DNA of 64,000 nt from the NCBI RefSeq assembly GCF_003056335.1, contig NZ_PYWA01000010.1:1-64000 (forward strand), written 5' to 3'. Source of the DNA: Paracoccus indicus (lineage in GTDB: Bacteria; Pseudomonadota; Alphaproteobacteria; Rhodobacterales; Rhodobacteraceae). This document shows, piece after piece, positions 1 through 7,994 of this stretch (its first letter is position 1; every line of letters starts with the position of its first letter). A program made the translations under genes and the position numbers. Below the pieces are notes generated by a model that did no database searches, had not been told where the DNA came from, and was given only the letters and a program-made list of their open reading frames with translations.

Positions 1-110
1 GCCCTAGCGCGAGCAAAACACCCGATCCCATCCCGAACTCGGCCGTTAAGTGCCGCTGCGCCGATGGTACTGCGTCTCAAGACGTGGGAGAGTAGGTCAC
101 CGCCAGACCT
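1..110 (+). rRNA. 5S ribosomal RNA, 3' part (5' end outside the window)
   Basis: The first 110 bases carry the conserved 5S core: the ACACCCGATCCCATCCCGAA box, CGGCCGTTAAG, the GGTACTGCGTCTCAAGACGTGGGAGAGTAGG region (read in pieces at about 65-97) and the closing CACCGCCAG. A few bases of the 5' strand of helix I are missing because the window starts inside the gene. It is the last rRNA of an operon whose 16S and 23S genes must lie upstream, and it is followed 59 bases later by the initiator tRNA, an arrangement common in Rhodobacteraceae. The 3' end is placed to within a few bases. Confidence 0.93.
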
Positions 111-168
111 GGAAAGAGACGCAAATCCCTCTGAAACGATGTCCAATACCCGATCAGGACAAAATTGG

Positions 169-246
<78 letters not shown>

Positions 247-273
247 AAAATATCACCCAAAATTACAAAACCA

Positions 274-300
274 AACCCCGCAAAAAAAGCGGGGGCTTCA
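274..300 (+). terminator. Terminator of the rRNA-tRNA operon
   Basis: CCCCGC (276-281) pairs with GCGGGG (289-294) around a seven-A loop and is followed by a short GCTTC tail. The stem lies 30 bases past the tRNA and before the convergent gene that ends at 412, which fits an intrinsic terminator with a weak T tract. The rest of 246-411 shows no gene. Confidence 0.6.
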
Positions 301-411
301 CAACGTCCGGCATCGCAGGAAAACCAACCATGCCTGCAAACGCGCTAGCAAGATCCAGTGTAAGCGTCTAGGCAATCCCGCAGATGGCCCCGACAGGTCG
401 AAAGCATGCCC

Positions 412-1545
412 TCACGTCAGTGAGGCCAGAGGCACCGATGTCCCGGTTTCCATCGAACGCTGTGCGGCAAGGCCCATGAGAACCGCCCATCGACCGTCGG
501 CAAGGCTGACCTCGGCATCGTGCCGACTACCGCGAAGCAGTTCCAAGAACCGCTTGTGCTGGTAATAGGTCGATCCGTTGTGGTCGCCGGCCTCCAGCAG
601 GACCGGATCGACGGGAACCGGTTCCAGCCGCGGGCCCTTGGGGTGGCGGGGTGAGATGATGACCTCGGGGGTGGGTGCGGGGCCCAGGTCCTCGGGCCAG
701 AAACGGCCGGGGCCGGGGACGAAGGCCTCGATCTTGCCCAAGGGGCCGATGGCCGAGATCTGTTCCTGAAAGCGTGCGCCCTCGGCGAACATGCACAGCT
801 CCAGCATGGCGCGTGCCCCGTTGGCGAAATCGACGATGACATAGCCGTGGTCGAAGATGTCGGGCCGACGTCCGCCCAGCACCTCGTCCAGGTGATTGAC
901 CGCCTGCCCGCCCGAAGCCATCACCCGCACCGGGTCGGATTGCAGCAGGACCCGCATCAGGTCGAAGAAATGGCAGCATTTCTCCACGAATGTGCCGCCG
1001 GTCTGATCGTTGAAGCGGTTCCAGCCGCCGACCTTGTCCAGAAACGGGAAACGGTGTTCCTGGATGGTCAGCATCTTGATGCCGCCGGTGACCGCCTGCG
1101 CCTGCTGGATCAGCTTGGCGACGGGCGGCATGTAGCGATACTCCATCGCCACCCAGACCGGCGCGGGATAGCTGGCGGCGAAGGCGTCGATCTGGGTCAG
1201 CTGCGACAGGTCGGTGAACAGCGGCTTTTCGACCAGGACCGGCAGGGGTCGGCGCGCCGCGATCGCCTGCAGCTGTTCCAGGTGCCGAAAATTGGGGCTG
1301 GCGATCAGCAGGCAGTCCAGATCCGCGACCTCCAGCAGGGCCTCGACGCTGTTGACGAATTGCGCCTTGGGGGCCAGGGCGCGGGCGGCGGCGCGCATGC
1401 CTGCATCGGGTTCGAAGATGGCGCCGATGGCGGTATCGTCCAGCAGGGCGATGTTGCGCAGGTGTTCCTGACCCATCATGCCACAGCCGATGATGCCATA
1501 GGTGACGGTCCGGGTCTTGGCGTGGACCAGGGTCTGGGTGGTCAT
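412..1545 (-). CDS. Gfo/Idh/MocA-family NAD(P)-binding protein; candidate NAD-dependent sulfoquinovosidase
   Basis: 377 residues. A Rossmann dinucleotide motif GIIGCGMMG (residues 17-25) is followed by the family EKP signature (106-108). The second half has the K-x2-H-x2-D type catalytic stretch FVEKCCHFFDLM (about 187-197). The start is ATG behind GAGGAGATCCGC. Members oxidise sugars or inositols, and some use bound NAD to cleave glycosides through transient C3 oxidation. A family of this second type (GH188) is known from sulfoquinovose clusters that lack the classical GH31 enzyme, including Roseobacter-clade ones. No other glycosidase is present beside the monooxygenase operon, so that role is an attractive inference. 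An ordinary sugar or inositol dehydrogenase cannot be excluded. It lies 10 bases downstream of the GntR gene and is probably co-transcribed with it. Confidence 0.85.
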   Translation of the reverse strand: MTTQTLVHAKTRTVTYGIIGCGMMGQEHLRNIALLDDTAIGAIFEPDAGMRAAARALAPKAQFVNSVEALLEVADLDCLLIASPNFRHLEQLQAIAARRPLPVLVEKPLFTDLSQLTQIDAFAASYPAPVWVAMEYRYMPPVAKLIQQAQAVTGGIKMLTIQEHRFPFLDKVGGWNRFNDQTGGTFVEKCCHFFDLMRVLLQSDPVRVMASGGQAVNHLDEVLGGRRPDIFDHGYVIVDFANGARAMLELCMFAEGARFQEQISAIGPLGKIEAFVPGPGRFWPEDLGPAPTPEVIISPRHPKGPRLEPVPVDPVLLEAGDHNGSTYYQHKRFLELLRGSRHDAEVSLADGRWAVLMGLAAQRSMETGTSVPLASLT

Positions 1546-1555
1546 GCGGATCTCC

Positions 1556-2281
1556 TCAGATCAGGCGCTGCACGTAAAGCGCCTTGTCGGTGTCGTACCA
1601 GGTGCGCGAGAATTCGACGGCACGGGCGGTCTGCGCCCAGGACAGGCGCTGGATATGGGCGGTGACGGTGCCGGGGCGGGGGGCAAAGCGGTCATGCGAC
1701 CAGTCGGGGACCGGGGCGATGCCCACGCGATCCTCGGCGCGGGTGATCCACAGCTTCAGCGCCCGCTTGTAGGTCAGATAGAGCGAATCCTGAACCTTGT
1801 CGCGCGGCACGCGGCCCGCGCCGCCATCCAGCCAGATCTCCTCGATGGCGATGGGGATGTCGTCTAGGAACCGCAGGCGGCGAAAGCGCGTGCCGTGGTC
1901 GGATGTGCCGTAATCGGGCTGCGCGGCATCCTTGGGCAGGTAATCGACCGAGATGATTTCGGCATTGGGCAGACCGCCCCCGCCGCTGGCATGTTCCAGC
2001 CGAAACATCGAATAGACCGAGGCCACCTGCTGGCCCGCGCGGACATAGTTTCCCGACCCCTGCCGACGCTCGATCAGGCCCTTGTCCTGCAACTGGGCCA
2101 GGGCCTTGCGCAGGGTGCGGACGGTGGTGCCATGCGCCTCGGCCATCTCGCGTTCGGGAGGCAGGCGCTGGCCGTCGACCAGGCGGCCCGCCGCGATGTC
2201 GCGGATGACCAACTCCTCGATCTGCAGATGGATCGGCAGGGCATCGGGGCGGGGTGTCGATGTGCGGCGGGTCGAATTCAA
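1556..2281 (-). CDS. GntR-family transcriptional regulator (HutC/UTRA type)
   Basis: About 241 residues if translation starts at TTG 2281, chosen because GGAGG lies eight bases upstream and the resulting protein has the usual HutC-subfamily length. A longer frame running to 2509 would extend into the divergent monooxygenase gene and is unlikely. The N-terminal winged helix includes LPPEREMAEAHGTTVRTLRK (about residues 40-60) and ends in the wing GSGNYV near 80; the remainder is the UTRA ligand-binding domain. It is divergent from the monooxygenase operon and probably represses it, with a sugar or sulfosugar metabolite as inducer (inference). Confidence 0.85.
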   Translation of the reverse strand: MNSTRRTSTPRPDALPIHLQIEELVIRDIAAGRLVDGQRLPPEREMAEAHGTTVRTLRKALAQLQDKGLIERRQGSGNYVRAGQQVASVYSMFRLEHASGGGGLPNAEIISVDYLPKDAAQPDYGTSDHGTRFRRLRFLDDIPIAIEEIWLDGGAGRVPRDKVQDSLYLTYKRALKLWITRAEDRVGIAPVPDWSHDRFAPRPGTVTAHIQRLSWAQTARAVEFSRTWYDTDKALYVQRLI

Positions 2282-2317
2282 TTCCCCGACCTCCACTTCG
2301 GAATAATTGATGCACCA

Positions 2318-2331
2318 TTGATCTACATCAA
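2318..2331. promoter_or_regulatory. FNR-type box TTGAT-N4-ATCAA in the divergent promoter region
   Basis: The sequence TTGATCTACATCAA matches the symmetric FNR/FnrP consensus exactly. It lies in the 99-base gap between the GntR start (2281) and the monooxygenase start (2381), centred about 56 bases upstream of the latter. A wider inverted repeat TTGATG/CATCAA (2307-2312 and 2326-2331) overlaps it, so the site may instead be, or be shared with, the operator of the neighbouring GntR regulator. Confidence 0.5.
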
Positions 2332-2380
2332 GGCCAAGGCTATGCAAGGGGAAAGTTCGGATGAACCCGCGGAGGAAAGC

Positions 2381-3535
2381 ATGACCGTCGTTCCCGTCAC
2401 ATCGGCCGATCTGGACCGCGTCGAGGTCGCGTGGTTCTCCGCGCTCTGTTCGGATGATTTCCGCCATCTGGGGGTTCCCGATGACGATTTGCGGTCGTCC
2501 TGGGCGCATTGTTCCGACATCGTGAAGACCGCCGAGGCGCAGGGTTTCGGCAACATCCTGTGTCCGTCATCCTATCAGGTGGGGCAGGACACGCTGTCTT
2601 TCGTGGCAGGCTGTGCACCGATCACGGACCGCATCAACATGCTGGCCGCCGTGCGCTGCGGGGAAATGCAGCCGATCATGCTGGCACGCACGGTCGCGAC
2701 GCTGGACCACATGATGCAGGGGCGGCTGACGCTGAACATCATCTCGTCGGATTTTCCGGGTGAGAAGGCCGAAAGCGAGTTCCGGTACCAGCGCTCTCGC
2801 GAGGTGGTGCAGATCCTGAAGCAGGCCTGGACGCAGGACCGGATCGACTTCCACGGTCAGGTCTATGACTTCAGCGATGTGACGACGGACCCGGCCAAGC
2901 CCTATCAGACGGGCGGGCCGATGCTTTACTTCGGCGGCTATTCCCCCGCGGCGCTGGATCTGTGCGGCGAACATTGCGACGTCTACCTGATGTGGCCCGA
3001 GAAGACCGAGGATATCGCCGACCGGATGAAGGCCGCCCATGCTGCGGCCGAACGTCACGGGCGGGTGCTGGATTACGGCTTTCGGTCGCATGTCATCGTC
3101 CGCGACACCGAGGCCGAGGCCCGCGAATATGCCCGCGAACTGGTGTCGAAGCTGGACGACGAACAGGGGCGGCTAATCCGCGAACGTGCGCTGGACGCGG
3201 GCTCTCTGGGCGTCAGTCGGCAGGCGCGCAACCGCGAGCTGGCCGATCTGGAAGGATACATCGAACCGAACCTCTGGACCGGCGTTGGGCGGGCAAGGTC
3301 GGGCTGTGGCGCGGCCATCGTCGGATCGACCGATCAGGTGCTGTCCAAGCTGGAGGAGTTGCAGAAGATGGGCATCCGGTCCTTTATCCTGTCAGGCTAT
3401 CCGCATATCGATGAGGCCGAGCATTTCGGATCCCGCGTGCTGCCGCAGATGAAGACATGCCAGTTGAACCGGGAATGGGGCCGCGTCCCCGCCACCACGC
3501 CGCAGACGCCACTTGGCGCAGGAGAACGTCGCTGA
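2381..3535 (+). CDS. LLM-class FMN-dependent monooxygenase, SsuD/sulfoquinovose-monooxygenase-like
   Basis: 384 residues, the usual length of alkanesulfonate monooxygenases. It has the luciferase-like TIM-barrel pattern, with RLTLNIIS, SREVVQILKQAW, FHGQVYDF, LYFGGYSP and a C-terminal GSTDQVLSKLEEL-x-FILSGYPH block typical of the SsuD group. The start is ATG behind GGAGGAAAGC; the open frame upstream to 1895 is antisense to the regulator. Such enzymes use reduced FMN and oxygen to split the C-S bond of a sulfonate, giving an aldehyde and sulfite. The next gene abuts it (stop TGA then ATG). Placement with an aldo/keto reductase and a flavin reductase in this order resembles SmoC of the sulfoquinovose SMO pathway, but substrate identity is inferred. 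Confidence 0.88.
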   Translation: MTVVPVTSADLDRVEVAWFSALCSDDFRHLGVPDDDLRSSWAHCSDIVKTAEAQGFGNILCPSSYQVGQDTLSFVAGCAPITDRINMLAAVRCGEMQPIMLARTVATLDHMMQGRLTLNIISSDFPGEKAESEFRYQRSREVVQILKQAWTQDRIDFHGQVYDFSDVTTDPAKPYQTGGPMLYFGGYSPAALDLCGEHCDVYLMWPEKTEDIADRMKAAHAAAERHGRVLDYGFRSHVIVRDTEAEAREYARELVSKLDDEQGRLIRERALDAGSLGVSRQARNRELADLEGYIEPNLWTGVGRARSGCGAAIVGSTDQVLSKLEELQKMGIRSFILSGYPHIDEAEHFGSRVLPQMKTCQLNREWGRVPATTPQTPLGAGERR

Positions 3536-4426
3536 ATGGAACGCGTCACGATTGCCGAAGGTCTGTCCCTGTCCCGCCTTGTCTATGGCATGTGGCGGGT
3601 GGGCGATGATGCCGACACATCCCCCGCGCATGTGCGCGCCAAGATCGATGCCTGCCTGGACCAGGGCATCACCACGCTGGACCAGGCCGATATCTATGGC
3701 GATTACACCGCCGAGGCCATCCTTGGCGCTGCGCTGAAGGCCGACCCCGGCCTGCGCAACAAGGTCGAACTGGTCAGCAAATGCGACATCGTCGCGCCCT
3801 GCGGGAAATACGCGGATGTGTCGTGCAAGCATTACGACACCTCGGCGGCGCATATCCGCGCCTCGGTCGAAAGCTCGCTTCGGGATTTCGGCACCGACCA
3901 TCTGGACCTGCTGCTGATCCACCGTCCCGATCCGCTGATGGATCACCACGAAACCGGCGGCGCGCTGGATGCGCTGGTGCGTGAAGGCAAGCTGCGCGCG
4001 GTGGGCGTGTCGAATTTCCGCCCCTGGGATGTTGAACTGCTGCAATCGGCGATGAACACCCGGCTGGCGACGAATCAGATCGAACTGTCGCTGGCCGGCG
4101 TGGCGCCCTTCACCAGTGGCGATCTGGCCTTTCACCAGAAGCGCGGCGATGCCGTGATGGCTTGGTCCCCCTTGGGCGGCGGCAGCCTGATGACCGGCGA
4201 AGGCCCGGTGCAGGCGGTGCTGGACGAACTGGCGGGTGAATTCGGCGTCGATCGCGCTGCGGTGGCCGTGGCCTTCCTGCTGCGCCATCCGGCGACGATC
4301 CTGCCGGTGCTGGGCACCAATTCGCTGCCGCGAATCGCGGCCATCTCGGATGCGGCGAAGGTCGATCTGGACCGCCAGCAGTGGTTCCGCCTCTATCAGG
4401 CAGCCTTGGGCCACGAGGTCGCGTGA
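3536..4426 (+). CDS. Aldo/keto reductase, SmoB-like
   Basis: 296 residues with the AKR barrel pattern: D49 and Y54 in the DQADIYG motif, K82 in VSKCDI, and His near residue 128 in LLLIHRPDP form the catalytic tetrad. GVSNF, TNQIELS and the C-terminal PVLGTNS cofactor-binding segment are also present. NADPH-dependent reduction of an aldehyde or keto sugar is expected. In the SMO pathway an AKR reduces 6-oxoglucose to glucose after desulfonation, which is the likely job here. It begins directly after the monooxygenase stop codon and its own stop overlaps the flavin reductase start, so the three are translationally coupled. Confidence 0.88.
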   Translation: MERVTIAEGLSLSRLVYGMWRVGDDADTSPAHVRAKIDACLDQGITTLDQADIYGDYTAEAILGAALKADPGLRNKVELVSKCDIVAPCGKYADVSCKHYDTSAAHIRASVESSLRDFGTDHLDLLLIHRPDPLMDHHETGGALDALVREGKLRAVGVSNFRPWDVELLQSAMNTRLATNQIELSLAGVAPFTSGDLAFHQKRGDAVMAWSPLGGGSLMTGEGPVQAVLDELAGEFGVDRAAVAVAFLLRHPATILPVLGTNSLPRIAAISDAAKVDLDRQQWFRLYQAALGHEVA

Positions 4427-4932
4427 TGAAGCATGGCGCGGCCACCAGCTTCGTTCCCGACGCCGACAACAGCCGCGACCTGCGCGATGCCTTCGGGCGA
4501 TTCGCCACGGGCGTGACCATCGTGACGGCGCAGGGACGGGACGGCTGCGTGGCGATGACGGCGAACAGCTTCGCCTCGGTCTCGATGCAGCCGCCCTTGG
4601 TCCTGTGGTCGCCGGGGCGGGCCTCGTCGCGTTATCCGGTCTTCGTGGGGGCGGATCACTATGCCATCCACGTGCTGGGGGCCGAACAGGAACCGCTGGC
4701 CTTCGCCGTGGCGCGCGATCAATCCGCGCTGCCCGCCGACAAGCTGACCTTGAACGAACAAGGTGTGCCGGTCCTGTCGAACTGCCTTGCACGTTTCGAC
4801 TGCGCCCGCCACGCTGTCCACGAAGCCGGCGATCATGCCATCATCGTGGGGCAGGTCCTGCGTGCCGAAATGCGCGCGGGCGATCCGCTGGCATTCTTCG
4901 GCGGCAGGGTGTCGCGGCTGGACATCGGTTAG
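4426..4932 (+). CDS. Flavin reductase (FMN reductase of a two-component monooxygenase)
   Basis: 168 residues with the flavin reductase-like split-barrel signature FGRFATGVTIVTA, MTANSFASVSMQPPLV and the C-terminal FFGGRVSRL. The ATG overlaps the stop of the aldo/keto reductase (ATGA). The enzyme should supply reduced FMN to the SsuD-like monooxygenase two genes upstream, equivalent to SsuE or SmoA in role. The assignment to the family is firm; the pairing with that monooxygenase is inferred from the overlap and order. Confidence 0.9.
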   Translation: MKHGAATSFVPDADNSRDLRDAFGRFATGVTIVTAQGRDGCVAMTANSFASVSMQPPLVLWSPGRASSRYPVFVGADHYAIHVLGAEQEPLAFAVARDQSALPADKLTLNEQGVPVLSNCLARFDCARHAVHEAGDHAIIVGQVLRAEMRAGDPLAFFGGRVSRLDIG

Positions 4933-4984
4933 GCGTCGCCGCATCCCGCTGAGGAGACGGGTCGCGGTATCGGGCGTAGGGGGA

Positions 4985-5575
4985 ATGATGGGTTTTCTGA
5001 GCGGGCTGATCAGGCCCTTGTCGCGGCTGAACGACCACGTCCTGCGTGTCGGCCGTGCCATCGGCATCACCGCCGTCGCCGTCATGGTGGTGGTGACGCT
5101 GCTGCAGGTCTTCAGTCGATACGTGTTGAACAGCGCCCTGTCCTGGCCCGACGAGGCCGCACGCTTCTGCATGCTGTGGATGACCGGCCTGATGGCGCCG
5201 ACGGCCTTCCGCGCAGGCGGCTTCGTCGCAATCGACGTCCTGCCCGAGATGCTGCCCGCCACGGTGGCGCGCATCCTGAACCTGATCCTGCTGTGCGTGT
5301 CCTTCCTGGTGCTCTATGTCACCATCCCCATTGCCTGGGCCGAGGTGACGGGCATCGGCGGCCGCTTTGCCAGCGCCTCTCTGCATGTGCCGATCTCGCT
5401 CGATTTCAGCCAGTGGTACCGCGTGCCGCGCAGCTGGATGATGGCCTCGCTGCTGGTGGGGGCGGTCATGCTGATCGTCGTCAACGTCGAGCTGCTGCTG
5501 CGCAATGTCGCGCTGCTGCTGGGGGTGACCGATCTGCCGCGGATCCCCAGAACCGATACGCAAGGGGCCGAATGA
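4985..5575 (+). CDS. TRAP transporter small permease (DctQ family)
   Basis: About 196 residues with four hydrophobic segments (roughly 22-45, 58-80, 95-118, 150-172). The segment SRYVLNSALSWPDEAARFCMLWM is a DctQ hallmark. Two adjacent in-frame ATGs (4985, 4988) follow a weak AGGGGGA; the first is used here. It is the small membrane subunit of a secondary transporter that takes up organic acids or sugar acids with sodium. The stop overlaps the next gene. Position in the sulfonate-type operon suggests import of the acidic substrate, in place of an ABC system. Confidence 0.9.
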   Translation: MMGFLSGLIRPLSRLNDHVLRVGRAIGITAVAVMVVVTLLQVFSRYVLNSALSWPDEAARFCMLWMTGLMAPTAFRAGGFVAIDVLPEMLPATVARILNLILLCVSFLVLYVTIPIAWAEVTGIGGRFASASLHVPISLDFSQWYRVPRSWMMASLLVGAVMLIVVNVELLLRNVALLLGVTDLPRIPRTDTQGAE

Positions 5576-6864
5576 TGCTGGTCTGGTTTCTTCCGGTCTT
5601 CCTGGTCTTCCTGCTGGTCGGCCTGCCCGTCTTCTTCGCGCTACTGGCAGCGCCGGGGCTGCTGCTGTTCCTGAACGGGCAGGAACGCGACCTGACGCTG
5701 CTTTATCGCAACCTCTATAACGGCATCGACAGCTTTCCGCTGATGGCGATCCCCTTCTTCATGCTGGCGGGCGAGATCATGAACCGTGGCGGCATCACGC
5801 TGCGGCTGGTCGAATTCAGCCAGGCGCTGATCGGGCATCTGCGCGGCGGGCTGGCGCATGTGAACGTGCTGTCATCGATGCTGTTCGCGGGCCTGTCGGG
5901 CAGCGCGGTCGCCGACACGTCCGCCCTTGGATCGATGCTGATCCCCGCGATGGAGAAGCAGGGCTATACCCGCAAGTTCGCCGCCGCCATCACGGCAGCC
6001 AGCTCGGTCATCGGGCCGATCATCCCGCCGTCGGGCATCATGATCATCTATGCCTATGTCATGGGCGAAAGCGTCGCGGCGCTGTTTCTGGCGGGCCTGG
6101 TGCCGGGGGTGCTGGTCGGCGTCGGACTGATGGCCCTGATCAAGCTGATGGCCGACAAATACGATTTTCCGGTCGCCTCGCGCAAATACACCTGGCCCGA
6201 ACGCGGTCAGGCCAGCCTCAAGGCCTTCTTCCCGCTGATGACGCCGGTCATCATCCTGGGCGGGATTCTCTTCGGCATCTTCACGCCCACCGAGGCTGCC
6301 GCCGTCGCGGTCCTCTATGCGCTGGTGATCAGCCTGTTCGTCCTGCGCACGCTGCACATCCGTGAATTGCCCGACGTGCTGGGCAAGGCGGGGCTGACAT
6401 CGGCCGTGGTGCTGCTGCTGGTGGGGGCGGCGATGTCGTTCAAGACCGTCGTCTCGCTCAGCCATGCGCCCCAGCAGCTGGCGGAATTCATCCTGATCCT
6501 GACCGACAACCCGCTGCTGCTGCTGTTCCTGATCAACATCCTGCTGTTCATCGTGGGCATGTTCCTGGATGCGGGTCCGGCGATCATCATCCTGGGACCG
6601 ATCCTGGGACCGGTTTTCACCGGCATGGGTGTAGACAGCATCCATTTCGCCATGATCATGTGCGTCAACCTGACGGTGGGGCTGGCAACGCCACCGATGG
6701 GGTTGGTGCTGTTCGTCGCCTCGGCCGTGTCGGGGGAACGGGTCTCGACCATCTCGCGGGCGATCCTGCCCTTCCTTGCGGTCGAGATCCTGGTGATCTT
6801 CCTGATCACCTATTTCCCCGCCATCTCGCTGACGATTCCGCGCCTGACGGGCTTTGCAAACTGA
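5572..6864 (+). CDS. TRAP transporter large permease (DctM family)
   Basis: 430 residues, almost entirely hydrophobic, with about 12 membrane segments. Family signatures include GLSGSAVADTSALGSML, a SVIGPIIPPSG-type block and GLATPPMGL near the C terminus. The ATG overlaps the DctQ stop (ATGA), so the subunits are coupled. It forms the sodium-coupled transport channel that accepts substrate from the binding protein encoded next. The long frame reading back to 5176 is overlap with the small permease gene and is not used. Confidence 0.93.
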   Translation: MMLVWFLPVFLVFLLVGLPVFFALLAAPGLLLFLNGQERDLTLLYRNLYNGIDSFPLMAIPFFMLAGEIMNRGGITLRLVEFSQALIGHLRGGLAHVNVLSSMLFAGLSGSAVADTSALGSMLIPAMEKQGYTRKFAAAITAASSVIGPIIPPSGIMIIYAYVMGESVAALFLAGLVPGVLVGVGLMALIKLMADKYDFPVASRKYTWPERGQASLKAFFPLMTPVIILGGILFGIFTPTEAAAVAVLYALVISLFVLRTLHIRELPDVLGKAGLTSAVVLLLVGAAMSFKTVVSLSHAPQQLAEFILILTDNPLLLLFLINILLFIVGMFLDAGPAIIILGPILGPVFTGMGVDSIHFAMIMCVNLTVGLATPPMGLVLFVASAVSGERVSTISRAILPFLAVEILVIFLITYFPAISLTIPRLTGFAN

Positions 6865-6887
6865 CTGTATTCTGTGGGAGGAACATG

Positions 6888-7943
6888 ATGAAGACGACAC
6901 TGACACTGGCCGCCGCACTGGCCTTGGGCACGGCCATCGCCCTGCCGGCCATGGCGCAGGAATACACCATCCGCGCCGTCGCCAACTCGAACGAGAACGA
7001 CGAGGATTACGACGGCCTTCAGGTCTTCAAGTCCTATGTCGAGGCTGCCTCGAACGGTGCCATCGCGGTCGAGATCTACATGGGCACGCAGCTGTGCTCG
7101 AACGGTGCGGAATGTCTGCAGGGCGTGGCCGAAGGGTCGATCGACGTCTATATCTCGACCTCGGACGGGGCGGCGGGGCTGTTCCCCTATGTGCAGGTGC
7201 TGGACCTGCCCTATGTCCTGCCCAACGACCGCGTGGCCGAGGCCGTGCTGTCGGGCGATTTCACCCGCGATCTGCGCGACCGCACCCTGGCCGATTCGGG
7301 CGATACGCTGCGGCTGATGACCATCGGCAACACCGGCGGCTGGCGCAACTTCGCCAATACCAAGAAACAGGTGACCACGCCTGCCGATCTGGAGGGCATG
7401 AAGCTGCGCAGCGTCGTGGCCGATCTGCCGCAGGAACTGGTTCGCGCCATGGGCGCATCGCCGACGCCGATCCCCTGGCCCGAGCTGTTCACCTCGCTTC
7501 AGACCGGCGTGGTCGAGGGAACGCAGAACGGCATCACCGACATCATGTCGATGAAATTCCCCGACGCGGGTCTGAAATACATCACGCTGGACGGGCACGC
7601 CTACATGGGCGCCTTCTGGTGGATGTCGAACCAGACCTTCCAGTCCCTGCCCGAGGACATGCGCGTCATCGTCAACGACGGATTCTATCAGCTGCAACAG
7701 GCGACTTTCGCCTCGCCCAAGCGCAAGTCGATCCCCGCCTACGAGGAATTCACCGCGGCCGGTGGCGACATCTATGTTCCCACGGACGAACAGAAGAAGG
7801 CCTTCGCCGAGGCAGCCCAGCCCGTCTATGACTGGTTCACCGAAAACGTCGATGGCGGCGCCGAGATCCTGGAAACCCTGCGCGCCGACGTTGCCGAGGT
7901 TCAGGGCCAGATGGACGAGAACCGCGCCCGCGACATCCAGTAA
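6888..7943 (+). CDS. TRAP transporter solute-binding protein (DctP family)
   Basis: 351 residues beginning with a Sec signal peptide (MKTTLTLAAALALG to about residue 23, cleavage after AMA). The mature part carries the DctP pattern KLRSVVADLPQELVRAMGASPTPIPWPELFTSLQTG-x-VEG-x-QNG (read in pieces), including the conserved arginine that binds a carboxylate in this family. Start ATG 6888 has GGAGG at six bases; ATG 6885, one codon earlier, is the alternative. The periplasmic protein should determine the substrate. A sulfosugar or its glyceride is suggested by context only. Confidence 0.92.
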   Translation: MKTTLTLAAALALGTAIALPAMAQEYTIRAVANSNENDEDYDGLQVFKSYVEAASNGAIAVEIYMGTQLCSNGAECLQGVAEGSIDVYISTSDGAAGLFPYVQVLDLPYVLPNDRVAEAVLSGDFTRDLRDRTLADSGDTLRLMTIGNTGGWRNFANTKKQVTTPADLEGMKLRSVVADLPQELVRAMGASPTPIPWPELFTSLQTGVVEGTQNGITDIMSMKFPDAGLKYITLDGHAYMGAFWWMSNQTFQSLPEDMRVIVNDGFYQLQQATFASPKRKSIPAYEEFTAAGGDIYVPTDEQKKAFAEAAQPVYDWFTENVDGGAEILETLRADVAEVQGQMDENRARDIQ

Positions 7944-7951
7944 GACCGCAA

Positions 7952-7973
7952 GGGGGGCCATGCGCCCCCCTTC
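7952..7973 (+). terminator. Hairpin between the TRAP genes and the exporter
   Basis: GGGGGGC (7952-7958) pairs with GCCCCCC (7964-7970) around CATGC and is followed by TTCG. It sits 8 bases after the binding-protein stop. It could terminate or, more likely, reduce read-through into the exporter gene that starts 20 bases later. Confidence 0.6.
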
Positions 7974-7994
7974 GCCAGCCCGGACAATCACGAC

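Noticed and set aside
412..1545. Calling the Gfo/Idh protein an inositol 2-dehydrogenase (iolG)
   Set aside because: No other inositol genes are nearby and the family motifs do not separate these activities, so no symbol was given.
1895..2380. N-terminal extension of the monooxygenase frame
   Set aside because: The extra 162 codons are antisense to the GntR gene. The ATG at 2381 has GGAGG and gives the family length.
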